Origin: an uncultured Christensenellaceae bacterium
GTDB taxonomy: Bacteria > Bacillota > Clostridia > Christensenellales > UBA3700
Reading direction: 5' to 3'
DNA: 64,000 nt
Assembly (NCBI GenBank): GCA_910587685.1
Contig: CAJUMY010000004.1
Span: 62,001 to 126,000 of the forward strand
The position numbers were made by a program, and so were the translations under genes. Position 1 is the first letter of the stretch; every line of letters begins with the position of its first letter. Under the pieces are notes generated by a model, which searched no databases, was not told where the DNA came from, and saw only the letters and a program-made list of their open reading frames with translations. Shown here in pieces: positions 24,461 to 34,142 of the stretch.

Positions 24461-25222
24461 ATGGAACAGAAGCTGAAACTGTACGGATTCAATAACTTGA
24501 CTAAGGCGTTGAGTTTTAATATTTACGACGTGTGTTACGCAAAGACTGCCAGAGAACAGCATGATTACGTAACGTATATCAACGAGCAGTATAACTCCGA
24601 GAGACTTACGAATATTCTTCTCAATCTTACCGATATGATAGGCGCGAAGGTGCTCAATATATCTTCGCAGGATTACGAACCGCAGGGGGCGTCGGTGACG
24701 CTGCTCCTTGCCGAAGAGCATATGATACCGGTCCAGGGAGAGACCACTCTCGCGCATCTCGATAAGAGTCACGTTACGGTGCATACTTATCCCGAGTATC
24801 ACCCCGAGACCTGTCTTGCGACGTTCAGAGTCGATATAGACGTTGCTACGTGCGGAGAGATAACGCCGCTTTCAACGCTTGACTATCTCATCGGTTCTTT
24901 CGATTCCGATATCATTACCATGGACTATAGGATCAGGGGCTTTACCCGCGATCTTTCGGGAAAGAAACTCTTTCTCGATCATAAGATCAAGTCTATACAG
25001 GACTTTATCGACGAGAAAACGCTCGCGAAATACGACGCCGTCGATATCAACGTATACGATACAAATCTCTTCCATACGAAGATGCTCATAAAAGAGATAG
25101 ACCTTCAGAACTATCTTTTCAAGTCCGACGTATACGAGCTTTCGCCGAAGACGAGACTCGATATTACCGACAGCTTACGCCGTGAGATGATAGAGATATT
25201 CAGCGGAAGGAATATCTTCTAG
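24461..25222 (+). CDS. speD: S-adenosylmethionine decarboxylase proenzyme
   Basis: 253 aa, the long Escherichia coli-type enzyme (about 264 aa) rather than the short Bacillus form. YGFNNLTKALSF and DYEPQGASVT are conserved. Self-cleavage in LDKSH (Ser103) makes the pyruvoyl group; VHTYPEYHPE and RGFTRDLSG follow. It forms decarboxylated SAM, the aminopropyl donor for spermidine. GCGGAGGAA sets the start at 24461, not at ATG 24443. First gene of the polyamine operon; 12 bases to speA. Confidence 0.95.
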   Translation: MEQKLKLYGFNNLTKALSFNIYDVCYAKTAREQHDYVTYINEQYNSERLTNILLNLTDMIGAKVLNISSQDYEPQGASVTLLLAEEHMIPVQGETTLAHLDKSHVTVHTYPEYHPETCLATFRVDIDVATCGEITPLSTLDYLIGSFDSDIITMDYRIRGFTRDLSGKKLFLDHKIKSIQDFIDEKTLAKYDAVDINVYDTNLFHTKMLIKEIDLQNYLFKSDVYELSPKTRLDITDSLRREMIEIFSGRNIF

Positions 25223-25234
25223 ACGGAGGGGAGA

Positions 25235-26695
25235 ATGTACGACGAGAGACTCTCGCAGCAAAGAGCGCCCATATACGAGGCGCTTCAGAGACTGAAAAGA
25301 CAAAGAATAGTGCCCTTCGACGTTCCCGGACATAAAAGAGGAAGGGGAAATCCCGAACTTACAGAACTTTTCGGCGAAAAGTGCGTGACGATGGACGTCA
25401 ATTCAATGAAGCCGCTCGATTTTCTCTGCCAGCCGGTGTCGGTCATCAGAGACGCCGAGATACTTGCCGCAGAGGCGTTCGGCGCGAAGCACGCGTTTTT
25501 AATGGTTGGCGGAACTACGTCTTCCGTGCAGAGCATGGTGCTCTCGGCGCTCAAGAGAGGAGATAAGATAATCCTTCCGAGAAACGTCCATAGGAGCGTC
25601 ATATGCGCGCTGGTCGTATGCGGAGCTATTCCCGTTTACGTCGATCCCGACACCGATCCGCGGCTTGGTATACCGCTCGGAATGAGCGTTGAAGTGCTTG
25701 AAAAGACCATTAAGGAGAATCCGGACGCGAAGGCGGTCCTCGTGAACAATCCGACGTATTACGGTATCTGTTCGGATATAAAGAGCATCGTTGAGCTCGC
25801 GCATGAGAACGGTATGCTTTGTCTTGCGGACGAAGCGCACGGCACTCACTTTTATTTCGACGACGAGCTGCCGATCGCTGCTATGCATGCTGGCGCAGAT
25901 ATGGCGGCAGTATCTATGCATAAGTCGGGCGGAAGTCTCACTCAAAGCTCGATATTACTTGTCGGAGAGGGCGTAAGCCCGGGATATGTACGCCAAATAA
26001 TCAATCTTACCCAGACAACCAGCGGATCTTATCTTCTGCTTGCGAGCCTAGATATAGCGAGGAGAAATCTGGCGCTGAGGGGCAAGGATATATTTAGACG
26101 CGTACACAAAATGGCAGAGTACGCAAGAAGCGAAATAAACGCTATCGGCGGATATTACGCTTACGGCAGGGAAATAATCAATAAAGACAGCGTTTACGAT
26201 TTCGACACGACGAAACTCTCGGTATTTACGCTCGATACGGGGCTTGCGGGAATCGAGGTGTACGATATTCTTAGAGACGAATACGACATACAGATAGAGT
26301 TCGGCGATCTCGGCAATATACTCGCGTATCTCTCTATAGGCGACAGGTATCAGGAATTGGAGAGGCTTGTGAGCGCGCTTGCGGATATATATCATAATGC
26401 GGGCGGCAATAAAAAGGGAGTTTTTTTCCACGAATATATCCCGCCTATCGTAGCGGTATCTCCGCAGGAAGCGTTTTACGCGGAAAAAGAGGCGGTCGAG
26501 CTCGATAAGAGCGTCGGCAGGATATGCAGCGAATTCGTTATGTGTTATCCGCCGGGGATACCGATACTCGCGCCGGGCGAAATGATAACGGATAGCGTGC
26601 TCGAATATATCCGTTACGCCAAGGAAAAGGGTTGCTCTATGAGCGGTCCCGAAGACGCGGATCTCGCGACGCTCAACGTTATGAAAGGAGTGTGA
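25235..26695 (+). CDS. speA: Arginine decarboxylase (Orn/Lys/Arg decarboxylase fold)
   Basis: A 486-aa PLP enzyme of the fold-type-I Orn/Lys/Arg decarboxylase family, the size of Bacillus SpeA. FDVPGHKRGRGNPEL at the N-terminus, LADEAHGTHF (PLP aspartate and histidine) and the PLP lysine in SMHKSGGSLTQSS (Lys230). The presence of an agmatinase two genes later makes arginine the likely substrate, giving agmatine. Specificity is inferred from context. GGAGGGGAG binding site; 8 bases to speE. Confidence 0.92.
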   Translation: MYDERLSQQRAPIYEALQRLKRQRIVPFDVPGHKRGRGNPELTELFGEKCVTMDVNSMKPLDFLCQPVSVIRDAEILAAEAFGAKHAFLMVGGTTSSVQSMVLSALKRGDKIILPRNVHRSVICALVVCGAIPVYVDPDTDPRLGIPLGMSVEVLEKTIKENPDAKAVLVNNPTYYGICSDIKSIVELAHENGMLCLADEAHGTHFYFDDELPIAAMHAGADMAAVSMHKSGGSLTQSSILLVGEGVSPGYVRQIINLTQTTSGSYLLLASLDIARRNLALRGKDIFRRVHKMAEYARSEINAIGGYYAYGREIINKDSVYDFDTTKLSVFTLDTGLAGIEVYDILRDEYDIQIEFGDLGNILAYLSIGDRYQELERLVSALADIYHNAGGNKKGVFFHEYIPPIVAVSPQEAFYAEKEAVELDKSVGRICSEFVMCYPPGIPILAPGEMITDSVLEYIRYAKEKGCSMSGPEDADLATLNVMKGV

Positions 26696-26703
26696 AGGAT
26701 ATT

Positions 26704-27561
26704 ATGGAATTATGGTTCTCCGAGTTGCACGCCGACAGCGTTAAACTGTCGATAAGAGTGGACAGGCAGGTCGCGTCGATCAATAGCGATTATCAGCGTA
26801 TAGATATATTCGATTCCGAACAGTTCGGAAGATTCTTGACGCTTGACGGATATATGATGCTGACGGAAAAGGATGAATTCATATATCACGAGATGATAAC
26901 GCACGTACCGATGGCGGTCCATCCGTCGATAAAGAACGTACTTGTCATAGGCGGCGGAGACGGCGGAGCCGTAAGAGAACTGCTCAAGTACGATAGCGTC
27001 GAGAACGTCGATCTTGTCGAAATAGACGGCGAAGTCATAGATGCGTGCAAAAAGTATATGCCGTTCACTGCGGGCCGTCTTGACGATGAGCGAGTCAATA
27101 TATACGTCGAGGACGGGATAAGATACATAAGAAACAAGAGAGATACATACGATCTCATAATAGTAGATTCGACCGATCCGTTCGGACCGGGGGAAGGACT
27201 TTTCACAAGGGAGTTTTACGGCAACTGCCAAAGAGCGCTCAAAGAGGACGGGATACTCGTCAATCAGCATGAAAGCCCTTTTTACGACAACGACAGAGAG
27301 GCGTGCAAGAGAATGCACCGCCATATCAGCGAAGGATTTAGAATAAGCAAAGTATTTCAGGCGCATATTCCGACGTACCCTTCGGGGCACTGGCTTTTCG
27401 GGTTCGCTTCGAAGAAGTATCATCCGATAAAAGATATAAGGGAAGACGAGTGGAATAAACTCGGCATAAAGACCAAATATTATACGACGAAATTGCACAA
27501 GGGCGCGTTCTATCTGCCCAAATACGTGGAGGAACTTCTAAAAGATGTTGAAAAGGAATGA
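26704..27561 (+). CDS. speE: Spermidine synthase (aminopropyltransferase)
   Basis: 285 aa: YQRIDIFDSEQFGRFLTLDG, YHEMITHVPM, IGGGDGGAVRE (decarboxylated-SAM binding), VEIDGEVI, VDSTDPFGP (catalytic Asp region) and the C-terminal YPSGHWLFGFASKK. It transfers aminopropyl to putrescine, or in some bacteria to agmatine. ATG 26704 gives the usual start (MELWFSELH); the upstream in-frame Met codons lie inside speA. It overlaps speB by 17 bases. Confidence 0.95.
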   Translation: MELWFSELHADSVKLSIRVDRQVASINSDYQRIDIFDSEQFGRFLTLDGYMMLTEKDEFIYHEMITHVPMAVHPSIKNVLVIGGGDGGAVRELLKYDSVENVDLVEIDGEVIDACKKYMPFTAGRLDDERVNIYVEDGIRYIRNKRDTYDLIIVDSTDPFGPGEGLFTREFYGNCQRALKEDGILVNQHESPFYDNDREACKRMHRHISEGFRISKVFQAHIPTYPSGHWLFGFASKKYHPIKDIREDEWNKLGIKTKYYTTKLHKGAFYLPKYVEELLKDVEKE

Positions 27562-28399
27562 GGAAACTTTTATAGCTTGCGACGCGGAGTACGGCGACGC
27601 CGAAGTAGTTATATTCGGCGCTCCTTTCGATTCGACTACTTCTTTCCGCCCCGGCGCGAGATTCGGTCCCAAAGCGATGAGAAGCGAATCTTTCGGTATC
27701 GAGACGTATTCGCCGTATCTCGATAAGGATATGACGGACTATAGTTTTTTCGACAGCGGAGATCTGGAACTCAGTTTCGGACGCGTCGAATCGGCTCTTA
27801 ACGACATAGAAGAGAGAGTGAGAACGATACTCGCAGCCGGCAAGATACCGTTCATGTTCGGCGGCGAACATCTCGTGACACTGCCGGCGGTGAGAGCGGT
27901 ACATAATAAGTATTCGGATGTACATATAATACACTTTGACGCTCACGCCGACTTAAGAGACGACTATCTCGGAGCTAAACTTTCGCACGCTTCGGTAATG
28001 CGCAGATGCTGGGAGATAGTTGGAGATAACAGGATATATCAGTTCGGTATACGTTCCGGAGACAGAGAGGAATTCGAGTGGGGAAAGGAACGTGTCGAGA
28101 CTCATAAATTTTCTTTCGACGGACTCGATGGCGTCGTCGAGAGATTGAAGGGCAAGAACGTCTACTTTACGCTTGATCTGGACGTGCTCGATCCGTCGGA
28201 ATTTTCGGGAACGGGAACGCCTGAGGCGGGCGGAGTTAGATTCAACGAACTTAGAGAGGCTGTGAAGCTGATATTCGAGAACGTCAATATAGTAGGACTC
28301 GACGCAGTCGAGCTGAGTCCGCATTACGACGTCAGCGGAGTTTCGACGGCGGCGGCGTGTAAAATAGTAAGGGAAATGCTGCTTTCAATGATGAAATAG
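27545..28399 (+). CDS. speB: Agmatinase (agmatine ureohydrolase)
   Basis: 284 aa, ureohydrolase family with a full manganese site: FGGEHLVT (His), HFDAHADLRD (Asp, His, Asp), TLDLDVLDP (two Asp), and GLDAVELSPHYD. It converts agmatine to putrescine and urea. Its coupling to speE by overlap and to speA in the same operon supports agmatine as substrate, rather than arginine or N1-aminopropylagmatine, though the last remains possible. Confidence 0.93.
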   Translation: MLKRNEETFIACDAEYGDAEVVIFGAPFDSTTSFRPGARFGPKAMRSESFGIETYSPYLDKDMTDYSFFDSGDLELSFGRVESALNDIEERVRTILAAGKIPFMFGGEHLVTLPAVRAVHNKYSDVHIIHFDAHADLRDDYLGAKLSHASVMRRCWEIVGDNRIYQFGIRSGDREEFEWGKERVETHKFSFDGLDGVVERLKGKNVYFTLDLDVLDPSEFSGTGTPEAGGVRFNELREAVKLIFENVNIVGLDAVELSPHYDVSGVSTAAACKIVREMLLSMMK

Positions 28400-28496
28400 T
28401 ATGGCGGCGTTACCGATCGAATAGGTTATAGATCATAGATATAAAGTAAAGATAAAAATAATTATTGATTGCCTTAAGGCATAGAAAGGAGAAACG

Positions 28497-29699
28497 ATGG
28501 GAAGAGCATTAATAATCGGATGCGGCGGAGTTGCTTCCGTTGCTATACACAAGTGTTGTCAGAACAGCGACGTGTTCGAAGAGATATGTATAGCGTCGAG
28601 AACGGTGTCGAAGTGCGACGCGTTGAAGGCGAAACTCGAGCCTACGACCAAGACCAAGATAACTACGGCTAAAGTCAACGCCGACAGCGTTAACGAGCTT
28701 ATCGAACTTATAAACGCTTATAAGCCCGACGTGGTTCTCAATCTTGCTCTTCCGTATCAAGATCTTAAGATAATGGACGCGTGCCTTGCGACGAAGACGC
28801 ACTACGTCGATACCGCCAATTACGAGCCCGAGGATACCGCTAAGTTCGAGTACAGCTGGCAGTGGGCTTATAGAGAGAAGTTCGAAAAGGCAGGCATCAC
28901 GGCGCTGCTCGGCAGCGGATTCGATCCGGGAGTCACGGGAGTATTTTCGGCGTACGCAATGAAGCACCATTTCGACGAAATAAATTATATAGATATTCTC
29001 GACTGTAACGGCGGAGACCACGGCTATCCGTTCGCGACCAACTTCAATCCCGAAATAAATATAAGGGAAGTCAGCGCGAAAGGCTCGTACTGGGAGAAAG
29101 GAAAGTGGGTCGAGACCGAGCCTATGGAGATAAAGAGAGTATATAACTTCGAGGGCGTCGGCGAGAAAGATATGTATCTTCTTCATCACGAAGAGCTCGA
29201 GTCGCTCGCGCTCAATATCAAGGGCATCGAGAGAATAAGATTCTTCATGACTTTCGGTCAGAGTTATCTCACGCATCTCAAGTGTCTCGAGAACGTCGGA
29301 ATGACCTCGATAGAACCCATAATATACGAAGGAAAGGAGATAATTCCGCTCCAGTTCTTAAAGGCCGTTCTTCCCGATCCCGCTTCGCTCGGCGAAAGGA
29401 CGCGCGGAAAAACGAATATCGGCTGTATCTTCATAGGAAAGAAGGACGGCAAGGAAAAGAAGTATTATCTTTATAACGTATGCGACCATCAGGAGTGCTA
29501 TAGAGAGGTAGGTTCGCAAGCCATTTCGTACACTACGGGCGTGCCCGCGATGATAGGCGCGATGCTCGTTATGACGGGAGTATGGAACAAGGCGGGAGTT
29601 CATAATATCGAGGAGTTCGATCCCGATCCGTTCATGGACGCTCTTAACAAGTGGGGACTTCCGTGGAAGGAATCCTTCGATCCCGTATTGGTCGACTGA
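28497..29699 (+). CDS. Carboxynorspermidine/carboxyspermidine dehydrogenase (saccharopine dehydrogenase family)
   Basis: 400 aa with an N-terminal NAD(P) fold (ALIIGCGGVASVAIHKC), LALPYQDLKIMDACL, LLGSGFDPGVTGVFSAYA and DCNGGDHGYPF, which are typical of CASDH. It reductively condenses aspartate beta-semialdehyde with putrescine to carboxyspermidine. AAAGGAG binding site. The decarboxylase gene follows by 2 bases, completing the alternative spermidine route. It lies 97 bases after speB with no terminator between, so probably in the same operon. Confidence 0.92.
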   Translation: MGRALIIGCGGVASVAIHKCCQNSDVFEEICIASRTVSKCDALKAKLEPTTKTKITTAKVNADSVNELIELINAYKPDVVLNLALPYQDLKIMDACLATKTHYVDTANYEPEDTAKFEYSWQWAYREKFEKAGITALLGSGFDPGVTGVFSAYAMKHHFDEINYIDILDCNGGDHGYPFATNFNPEINIREVSAKGSYWEKGKWVETEPMEIKRVYNFEGVGEKDMYLLHHEELESLALNIKGIERIRFFMTFGQSYLTHLKCLENVGMTSIEPIIYEGKEIIPLQFLKAVLPDPASLGERTRGKTNIGCIFIGKKDGKEKKYYLYNVCDHQECYREVGSQAISYTTGVPAMIGAMLVMTGVWNKAGVHNIEEFDPDPFMDALNKWGLPWKESFDPVLVD

Positions 29700-29701
29700 T
29701 A

Positions 29702-30859
29702 ATGAAAGGATATATGGAAAAAGTCATAAAAGCTATAGAGGGTGCGTCGTTGCGCACCCCTTATTATCTTATAGATATAGAGAGATTGAAGGAAAATCTA
29801 CGCATACTGAGACGCGTAAGAGAGGAGAGCGGAGCTAAGATACTGCTTGCGCAGAAAGCGTTCTCTATGTATTCGGCGTATCCGATCATAAGGGAATACC
29901 TCGACGGAACTACGGCGAGCGGACTTTACGAGGCGAGACTCGGCAAAGAGGAGTTCGGCAAAGAGACGCACGTCTTTTCGCCTGCGTACAGAGACGACGA
30001 GTTCGACGAAATACTCTCTTATGCCGACGACGTGGTTTTCAACAGCGTGAAACAGGTAGACAAATTCGCGAAAAGGGCTAAGATAGCGGGAAAGAGCGTA
30101 GGACTTAGGATAAATCCCGAATTTTCGACGCAGGAAGGACACGCTATCTACGATCCGTGCGCGCCTTTCTCAAGGCTCGGGGCGACGGAAAAGAATTTTG
30201 ACGAAAGAATAATACCGATTCTTGACGGACTGCACTTTCATACCCTTTGCGAACAGAACTTCGACGATCTTAGGAGAACGTTTTCGGCGTTCGAGAGTAA
30301 GTTCGGAAAGTATTTCAAGAATATGAAGTGGCTCAACTTCGGCGGAGGTCACCATATCACGAGAGACGGTTACGACGTAGACGGACTAATTGCTTTCGTG
30401 AAAGATGTAAGGAATAAGTACGGCGTCGAAGTCTATCTAGAGCCCGGAGAAGCCGTCGTCTTGAACGCGGGATATCTTGTCTCGAGCGTTCTTGAAATAA
30501 TAAATAACGGTAAAGACGTGGCAATACTCGATACGTCCGCGGCGTGTCATATGCCCGACGTTATCGAGATGCCCTACAGGCCGCCCGTTTACGGTAGCGG
30601 AGAGGATAACGAGAAGATGTATAACGCGAGATTCGGCGGACCGACGTGTCTTGCGGGGGATATCATAGGCGACTATTCCTTTGATAAAGAGCTCAATGAG
30701 GGCGATAAGATAGTATTTATGGATATGGCTCTTTATACTATGGTCAAGAATAATACGTTCAACGGAATGGCTCTGCCTTCTATAGCGACGCTCGAACAAA
30801 ACGGGGACGTTAAGATAGTAAAAGAGTTCGGATACGACGATTTTAAGTCGAGACTGTGA
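29702..30859 (+). CDS. nspC: Carboxynorspermidine/carboxyspermidine decarboxylase
   Basis: About 385 aa, PLP enzyme of the alanine-racemase/ornithine-decarboxylase fold. LAQKAFSMYSAY carries the PLP lysine, LRINPEFSTQEGHAIYDPC, LHFHTLCEQNF, LNFGGGHHIT (glycine loop), and LDTSAACHMPDV with the active-site Cys. It decarboxylates carboxyspermidine to spermidine. Start options are ATG 29702, just after the CASDH stop, and ATG 29714; I prefer the coupled 29702. A longer frame from inside the upstream gene is not plausible. Confidence 0.93.
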   Translation: MKGYMEKVIKAIEGASLRTPYYLIDIERLKENLRILRRVREESGAKILLAQKAFSMYSAYPIIREYLDGTTASGLYEARLGKEEFGKETHVFSPAYRDDEFDEILSYADDVVFNSVKQVDKFAKRAKIAGKSVGLRINPEFSTQEGHAIYDPCAPFSRLGATEKNFDERIIPILDGLHFHTLCEQNFDDLRRTFSAFESKFGKYFKNMKWLNFGGGHHITRDGYDVDGLIAFVKDVRNKYGVEVYLEPGEAVVLNAGYLVSSVLEIINNGKDVAILDTSAACHMPDVIEMPYRPPVYGSGEDNEKMYNARFGGPTCLAGDIIGDYSFDKELNEGDKIVFMDMALYTMVKNNTFNGMALPSIATLEQNGDVKIVKEFGYDDFKSRL

Positions 30860-30996
30860 TATCGTGGAAATTCGGCGTTATCTTGCCAAAGAACGGCTTT
30901 ATGAAGAATATTCTCGGCGACGAAAATACAGACGGAGCTTCGCAGGCTATTTGGCGAGAGCGACGCGGATAAACTTTACGTCAAGGCGGAAAACAT

Positions 30997-31365
30997 ATGG
31001 ATACAAAAGGACTAATGACCTACGCGCTTACTAAACCTTGCGCTTATGCCGATATGCCGCTTAGCGACGGCAACGTGCTCATAAAGGTAGGGAAACACTA
31101 TTTTGCGAGTTTCTTCGTGCTTAGCGGCAAAGAATGTATGACCGTTAAAGGCGAAGCCGATTACCATACGGCTCTTCGAAGCAAGTATCCCGAATACGTA
31201 TATAAAGGATGGCATTGTCCGCCCGTTCAGGCGAAGTATAACAGCACGGTCGTTATCGATTCGGATATTCCTTACGGCGAGCTCGTAAATATGATAGACG
31301 TCTCGTACGAATATAATCTTTCGAAGTTTTCAAAGAAGGAGAAAGAGCGGTTTTGTTTAGATTGA
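30997..31365 (+). CDS. MmcQ/YjbR-family protein
   Basis: A 122-aa protein of the MmcQ/YjbR fold (KVGKHYFASFFVLSGKECMTVKG, HTALRSKYPEYVYKGWHC, then the VVIDSDIPYGELVNMIDVSY signature). The fold resembles a DNA-binding CyaY-like domain; the cellular role is not established. Thirty-kb neighbours give no hint. The 137 bases before it contain no clear gene. Confidence 0.82.
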   Translation: MDTKGLMTYALTKPCAYADMPLSDGNVLIKVGKHYFASFFVLSGKECMTVKGEADYHTALRSKYPEYVYKGWHCPPVQAKYNSTVVIDSDIPYGELVNMIDVSYEYNLSKFSKKEKERFCLD

Positions 31366-31469
31366 GCGTGTAATTTGTCGAAAACTGAATATAGACTGAA
31401 ATTAAGAAATTTTTAATAGATATTTAACGCTATTTTCACAAAAAACAGCAATACTCATATTATAAACAC

Positions 31470-31498
31470 TTGATATTAGGGGGTAACTGTGGTAAAAT
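31470..31498 (+). promoter_or_regulatory. Sigma-A promoter of secG
   Basis: TTGATA (31470-31475), 17-base spacer, TAAAAT (31493-31498), about 37 bases upstream of the secG start. Confidence 0.7.
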
Positions 31499-31534
31499 AG
31501 TATGGCTAACAAGTGTTAGATGGAGGAATAGATA

Positions 31535-31831
31535 ATGAACATAAGTTTTATGTTATCCGCTATAAGCAGTATACCTTACGAGGTAAAGGAAGTGCTTAAT
31601 CCGTTGCTTCTTATACTCATGGCGATAGTATCCGTAGCTACTATAGTAGTAGTGCTGATGCAATCGAGCGTTGAGTCTAATATGGGCGCGATCACGGGAG
31701 ACAGACCTTCGACAAATATGGAAGAGCAGAGAGCTAAGAGCAGGGAATCGAAGCTGAAAAAGGCGACCGTTTCAATGGGTGCTTTCCTTCTGGTCATCTC
31801 TATCATATATTTTGTCATTCAGTTGTTCTGA
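31535..31831 (+). CDS. secG: Preprotein translocase subunit SecG
   Basis: 98 aa with two membrane segments (LLLILMAIVSVATIVVVLMQ and MGAFLLVISIIYFVIQLF) and the conserved VLMQSS turn between them. It assists SecYEG protein export. It is followed by a terminator and then rnr and smpB, the conserved Firmicute order. GGAGG binding site. Confidence 0.93.
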   Translation: MNISFMLSAISSIPYEVKEVLNPLLLILMAIVSVATIVVVLMQSSVESNMGAITGDRPSTNMEEQRAKSRESKLKKATVSMGAFLLVISIIYFVIQLF

Positions 31832-31854
31832 TAAAAGGTTAAAAAAGGTTTCTC

Positions 31855-31887
31855 GGGAGTTGTAGCCTAGCTACAGCTCCCTTTTTT
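31855..31887 (+). terminator. Terminator after secG
   Basis: GGGAGTTGTAG / CTACAGCTCCC (one G.T) with TTTTTT. Confidence 0.88.
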
Positions 31888-32061
31888 GAAGTGAGAGAAT
31901 ATAAGTTGCAACGCAGGGAAATAAAAGTTAGATAGGGAAAGAGGTCGTAGAGACATAGGAGTAAATATCATCAGAATCCGATAACGGCGCGTCTTGTCCG
32001 AAGTAAAGGATAGCTTCTTGATCTATTATTCTCTTCCGAGTATGAAAAGGAATCGATCGAT

Positions 32062-34125
32062 ATGGAATTTAACGTAAAAGACGGGCTTTTGCGTCTTTCG
32101 CCTAAAAGGCGAACGCTGAAAGAGCTCGCGGCAAGGCTCGGAATGAACGAGCCGAACGATATGATAGAGCTTAGTGAAACGCTTAAGGAATGTATTGAAG
32201 AGGGGTCTATCGTCGAGATCGACGGCAGGTATTCCGATCCAAAGCGTATAGGAGCGTATTTCGGCGCGCTGAGAGGCAACAAGAAGGGATTCGCGTTTTT
32301 GATAAGAGACGACGGCGGAGAAGACCTTTTCGTGCCGTATTCAAATATGAACGGCGCGATACACGGCGATAAAGTATTCGCAACTATAGTAAAAGGCGAC
32401 GAAGCAAAGGTCGTTTCTATAGTAAAGAGGGGCGTCAGCGAAATAGTGGGAACGTATTATAGAAAGAATAACCGCGGATTCATCGTTCCCGACGGAAATA
32501 ATTTTGCAGGGAACTTTTTCGTCGCTCCCATAAAGGGGAAAAAGATAGCCGGCAACAGCAAGGTCGTAGCCAAGCTGACGTTTAACGGGAAAGCGCGTCC
32601 CGAAGCCGTGATAACGGAAGTTATAGGAAAGAACGGCGAGAGGAGAAGCGACGTTCTCGCAATACTGAAATCGTACGGATTTTTTAATACCTTCGACGAG
32701 AGGGTCTATAGGGAGATAAAGACGCTTAATGGTATCAAGGAAGGCGAAAGAAAAGACTTCTGCGATATGCTCACGGTGACTATAGACGGCGACGATTCTA
32801 AAGATCTCGACGATGCGATCTCGCTCGTAAAAAACGGCGAAAGTTATGATCTATACGTGCATATAGCGGATGTTTCGCATTACGTCAGACGCGGGAGCGT
32901 ACTGGATAAGGAGGCGTTAAAGCGCGCGACCAGCGTATATTTCCCGTCTTCTGTTTTCCCGATGCTGCCGCCGGAGATATCTAACGGGATATGTTCTTTG
33001 AACGAAGGGGAGAAGAGACTGACGCTGACGGCTCGAATGAGAGTGGATAAAAAGGGAGACGTTATCGACAGCGAACTTTACGAAAGCAGGATATTAAACG
33101 ACGCCCGTATGACGTATAAAAACGTTGAAAAGATACTTTCGGGCGACAGGGAACTTCAAGGGCGATACGAACGAGTGACGCCTATGATATTTTTGATGAA
33201 GGAGCTCGCCGATATTCTCAGGAAGAAGCGAGAGAGCCGCGGTTATATAGATTTTGATACCAAGGAGTCCAAGATAACTCTTGACGAGAGAGGAGACGTT
33301 CTTTGCATAGAGCCCTATCCTTATCTTTCGAGCAACGGCATAATCGAAGAGTTCATGCTTCTTGCTAACGAGACTGTCGCGGAGTTTATGGCGAATCTCG
33401 AATATCCTTTTATTTACCGTGTGCATGAGAGACCCGATTCGGATAAGATGCGCGACTTTGCAAAGTTTGCCGAGGGTTGCGGTCTGACGCTCGGAGTCAA
33501 AGAGGTACATTCCGGAGCGCTTAGAAAATTGCTGAAAGAAGCGGAAGGAAAACCTATCGAACCGATAATAAGCAAAGTGATGCTGCGGTCGATGAAAAAA
33601 GCCAGATATACGACGGATAATCTCGGACATTTCGGGCTCGCGACTGATAATTACTGTCATTTTACTTCGCCGATAAGGCGCTATCCCGACCTTATGATAC
33701 ACAGGATAGTTAAGATGATGCTGAACGGAAAACTCGACGGCGACGCGGCAAAGAGACTCGAAGCGGAGCTTCCCGATATAGCGGAGAAGTCTTCGGAGAG
33801 GGAGAGGAGCGCGGAGAGCGCCGAGAGGGATATCGACGACTACTACAAGGCTCTTTATATGAGCGATAAGGTAGGAGACGCATACGAAGGTACGGTAAGC
33901 GGAGTCACGGGATTTGCGATATTCGTAGAGCTCGACAACACGGTCGAAGGAGCGATAAGGATAGAAAATCTTCCCCGCGACAGGTATGTTTTCGAGGAAG
34001 ACAAGTATAGGATAGTAGGTATCGAGCATAGTTACGCTCTTGGCGACAGGGTGAAGATAATAGTTTCGTCGACCGATCTCGACGCGCGACGGGTAAACTT
34101 CGAAATAGATGAAGAAAACGCTTAA
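32062..34125 (+). CDS. rnr: Ribonuclease R
   Basis: A 687-aa 3'-5' exoribonuclease. An N-terminal winged-helix and OB region (FAFLIRDDGGEDLFVP) precedes the RNB domain with its acidic site (IDGDDSKDLDDAISL) and HIADVSHYV, HFTSPIRRYPDL. A C-terminal S1 domain (YEGTVSGVTGFAIFVELD) completes it. The long Lys-rich tail of proteobacterial RNase R is missing, as is usual in this group. It degrades structured RNA and works with trans-translation; smpB begins 17 bases after it. Confidence 0.95.
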   Translation: MEFNVKDGLLRLSPKRRTLKELAARLGMNEPNDMIELSETLKECIEEGSIVEIDGRYSDPKRIGAYFGALRGNKKGFAFLIRDDGGEDLFVPYSNMNGAIHGDKVFATIVKGDEAKVVSIVKRGVSEIVGTYYRKNNRGFIVPDGNNFAGNFFVAPIKGKKIAGNSKVVAKLTFNGKARPEAVITEVIGKNGERRSDVLAILKSYGFFNTFDERVYREIKTLNGIKEGERKDFCDMLTVTIDGDDSKDLDDAISLVKNGESYDLYVHIADVSHYVRRGSVLDKEALKRATSVYFPSSVFPMLPPEISNGICSLNEGEKRLTLTARMRVDKKGDVIDSELYESRILNDARMTYKNVEKILSGDRELQGRYERVTPMIFLMKELADILRKKRESRGYIDFDTKESKITLDERGDVLCIEPYPYLSSNGIIEEFMLLANETVAEFMANLEYPFIYRVHERPDSDKMRDFAKFAEGCGLTLGVKEVHSGALRKLLKEAEGKPIEPIISKVMLRSMKKARYTTDNLGHFGLATDNYCHFTSPIRRYPDLMIHRIVKMMLNGKLDGDAAKRLEAELPDIAEKSSERERSAESAERDIDDYYKALYMSDKVGDAYEGTVSGVTGFAIFVELDNTVEGAIRIENLPRDRYVFEEDKYRIVGIEHSYALGDRVKIIVSSTDLDARRVNFEIDEENA

Positions 34126-34142
34126 ACGGGGACGCATATATT

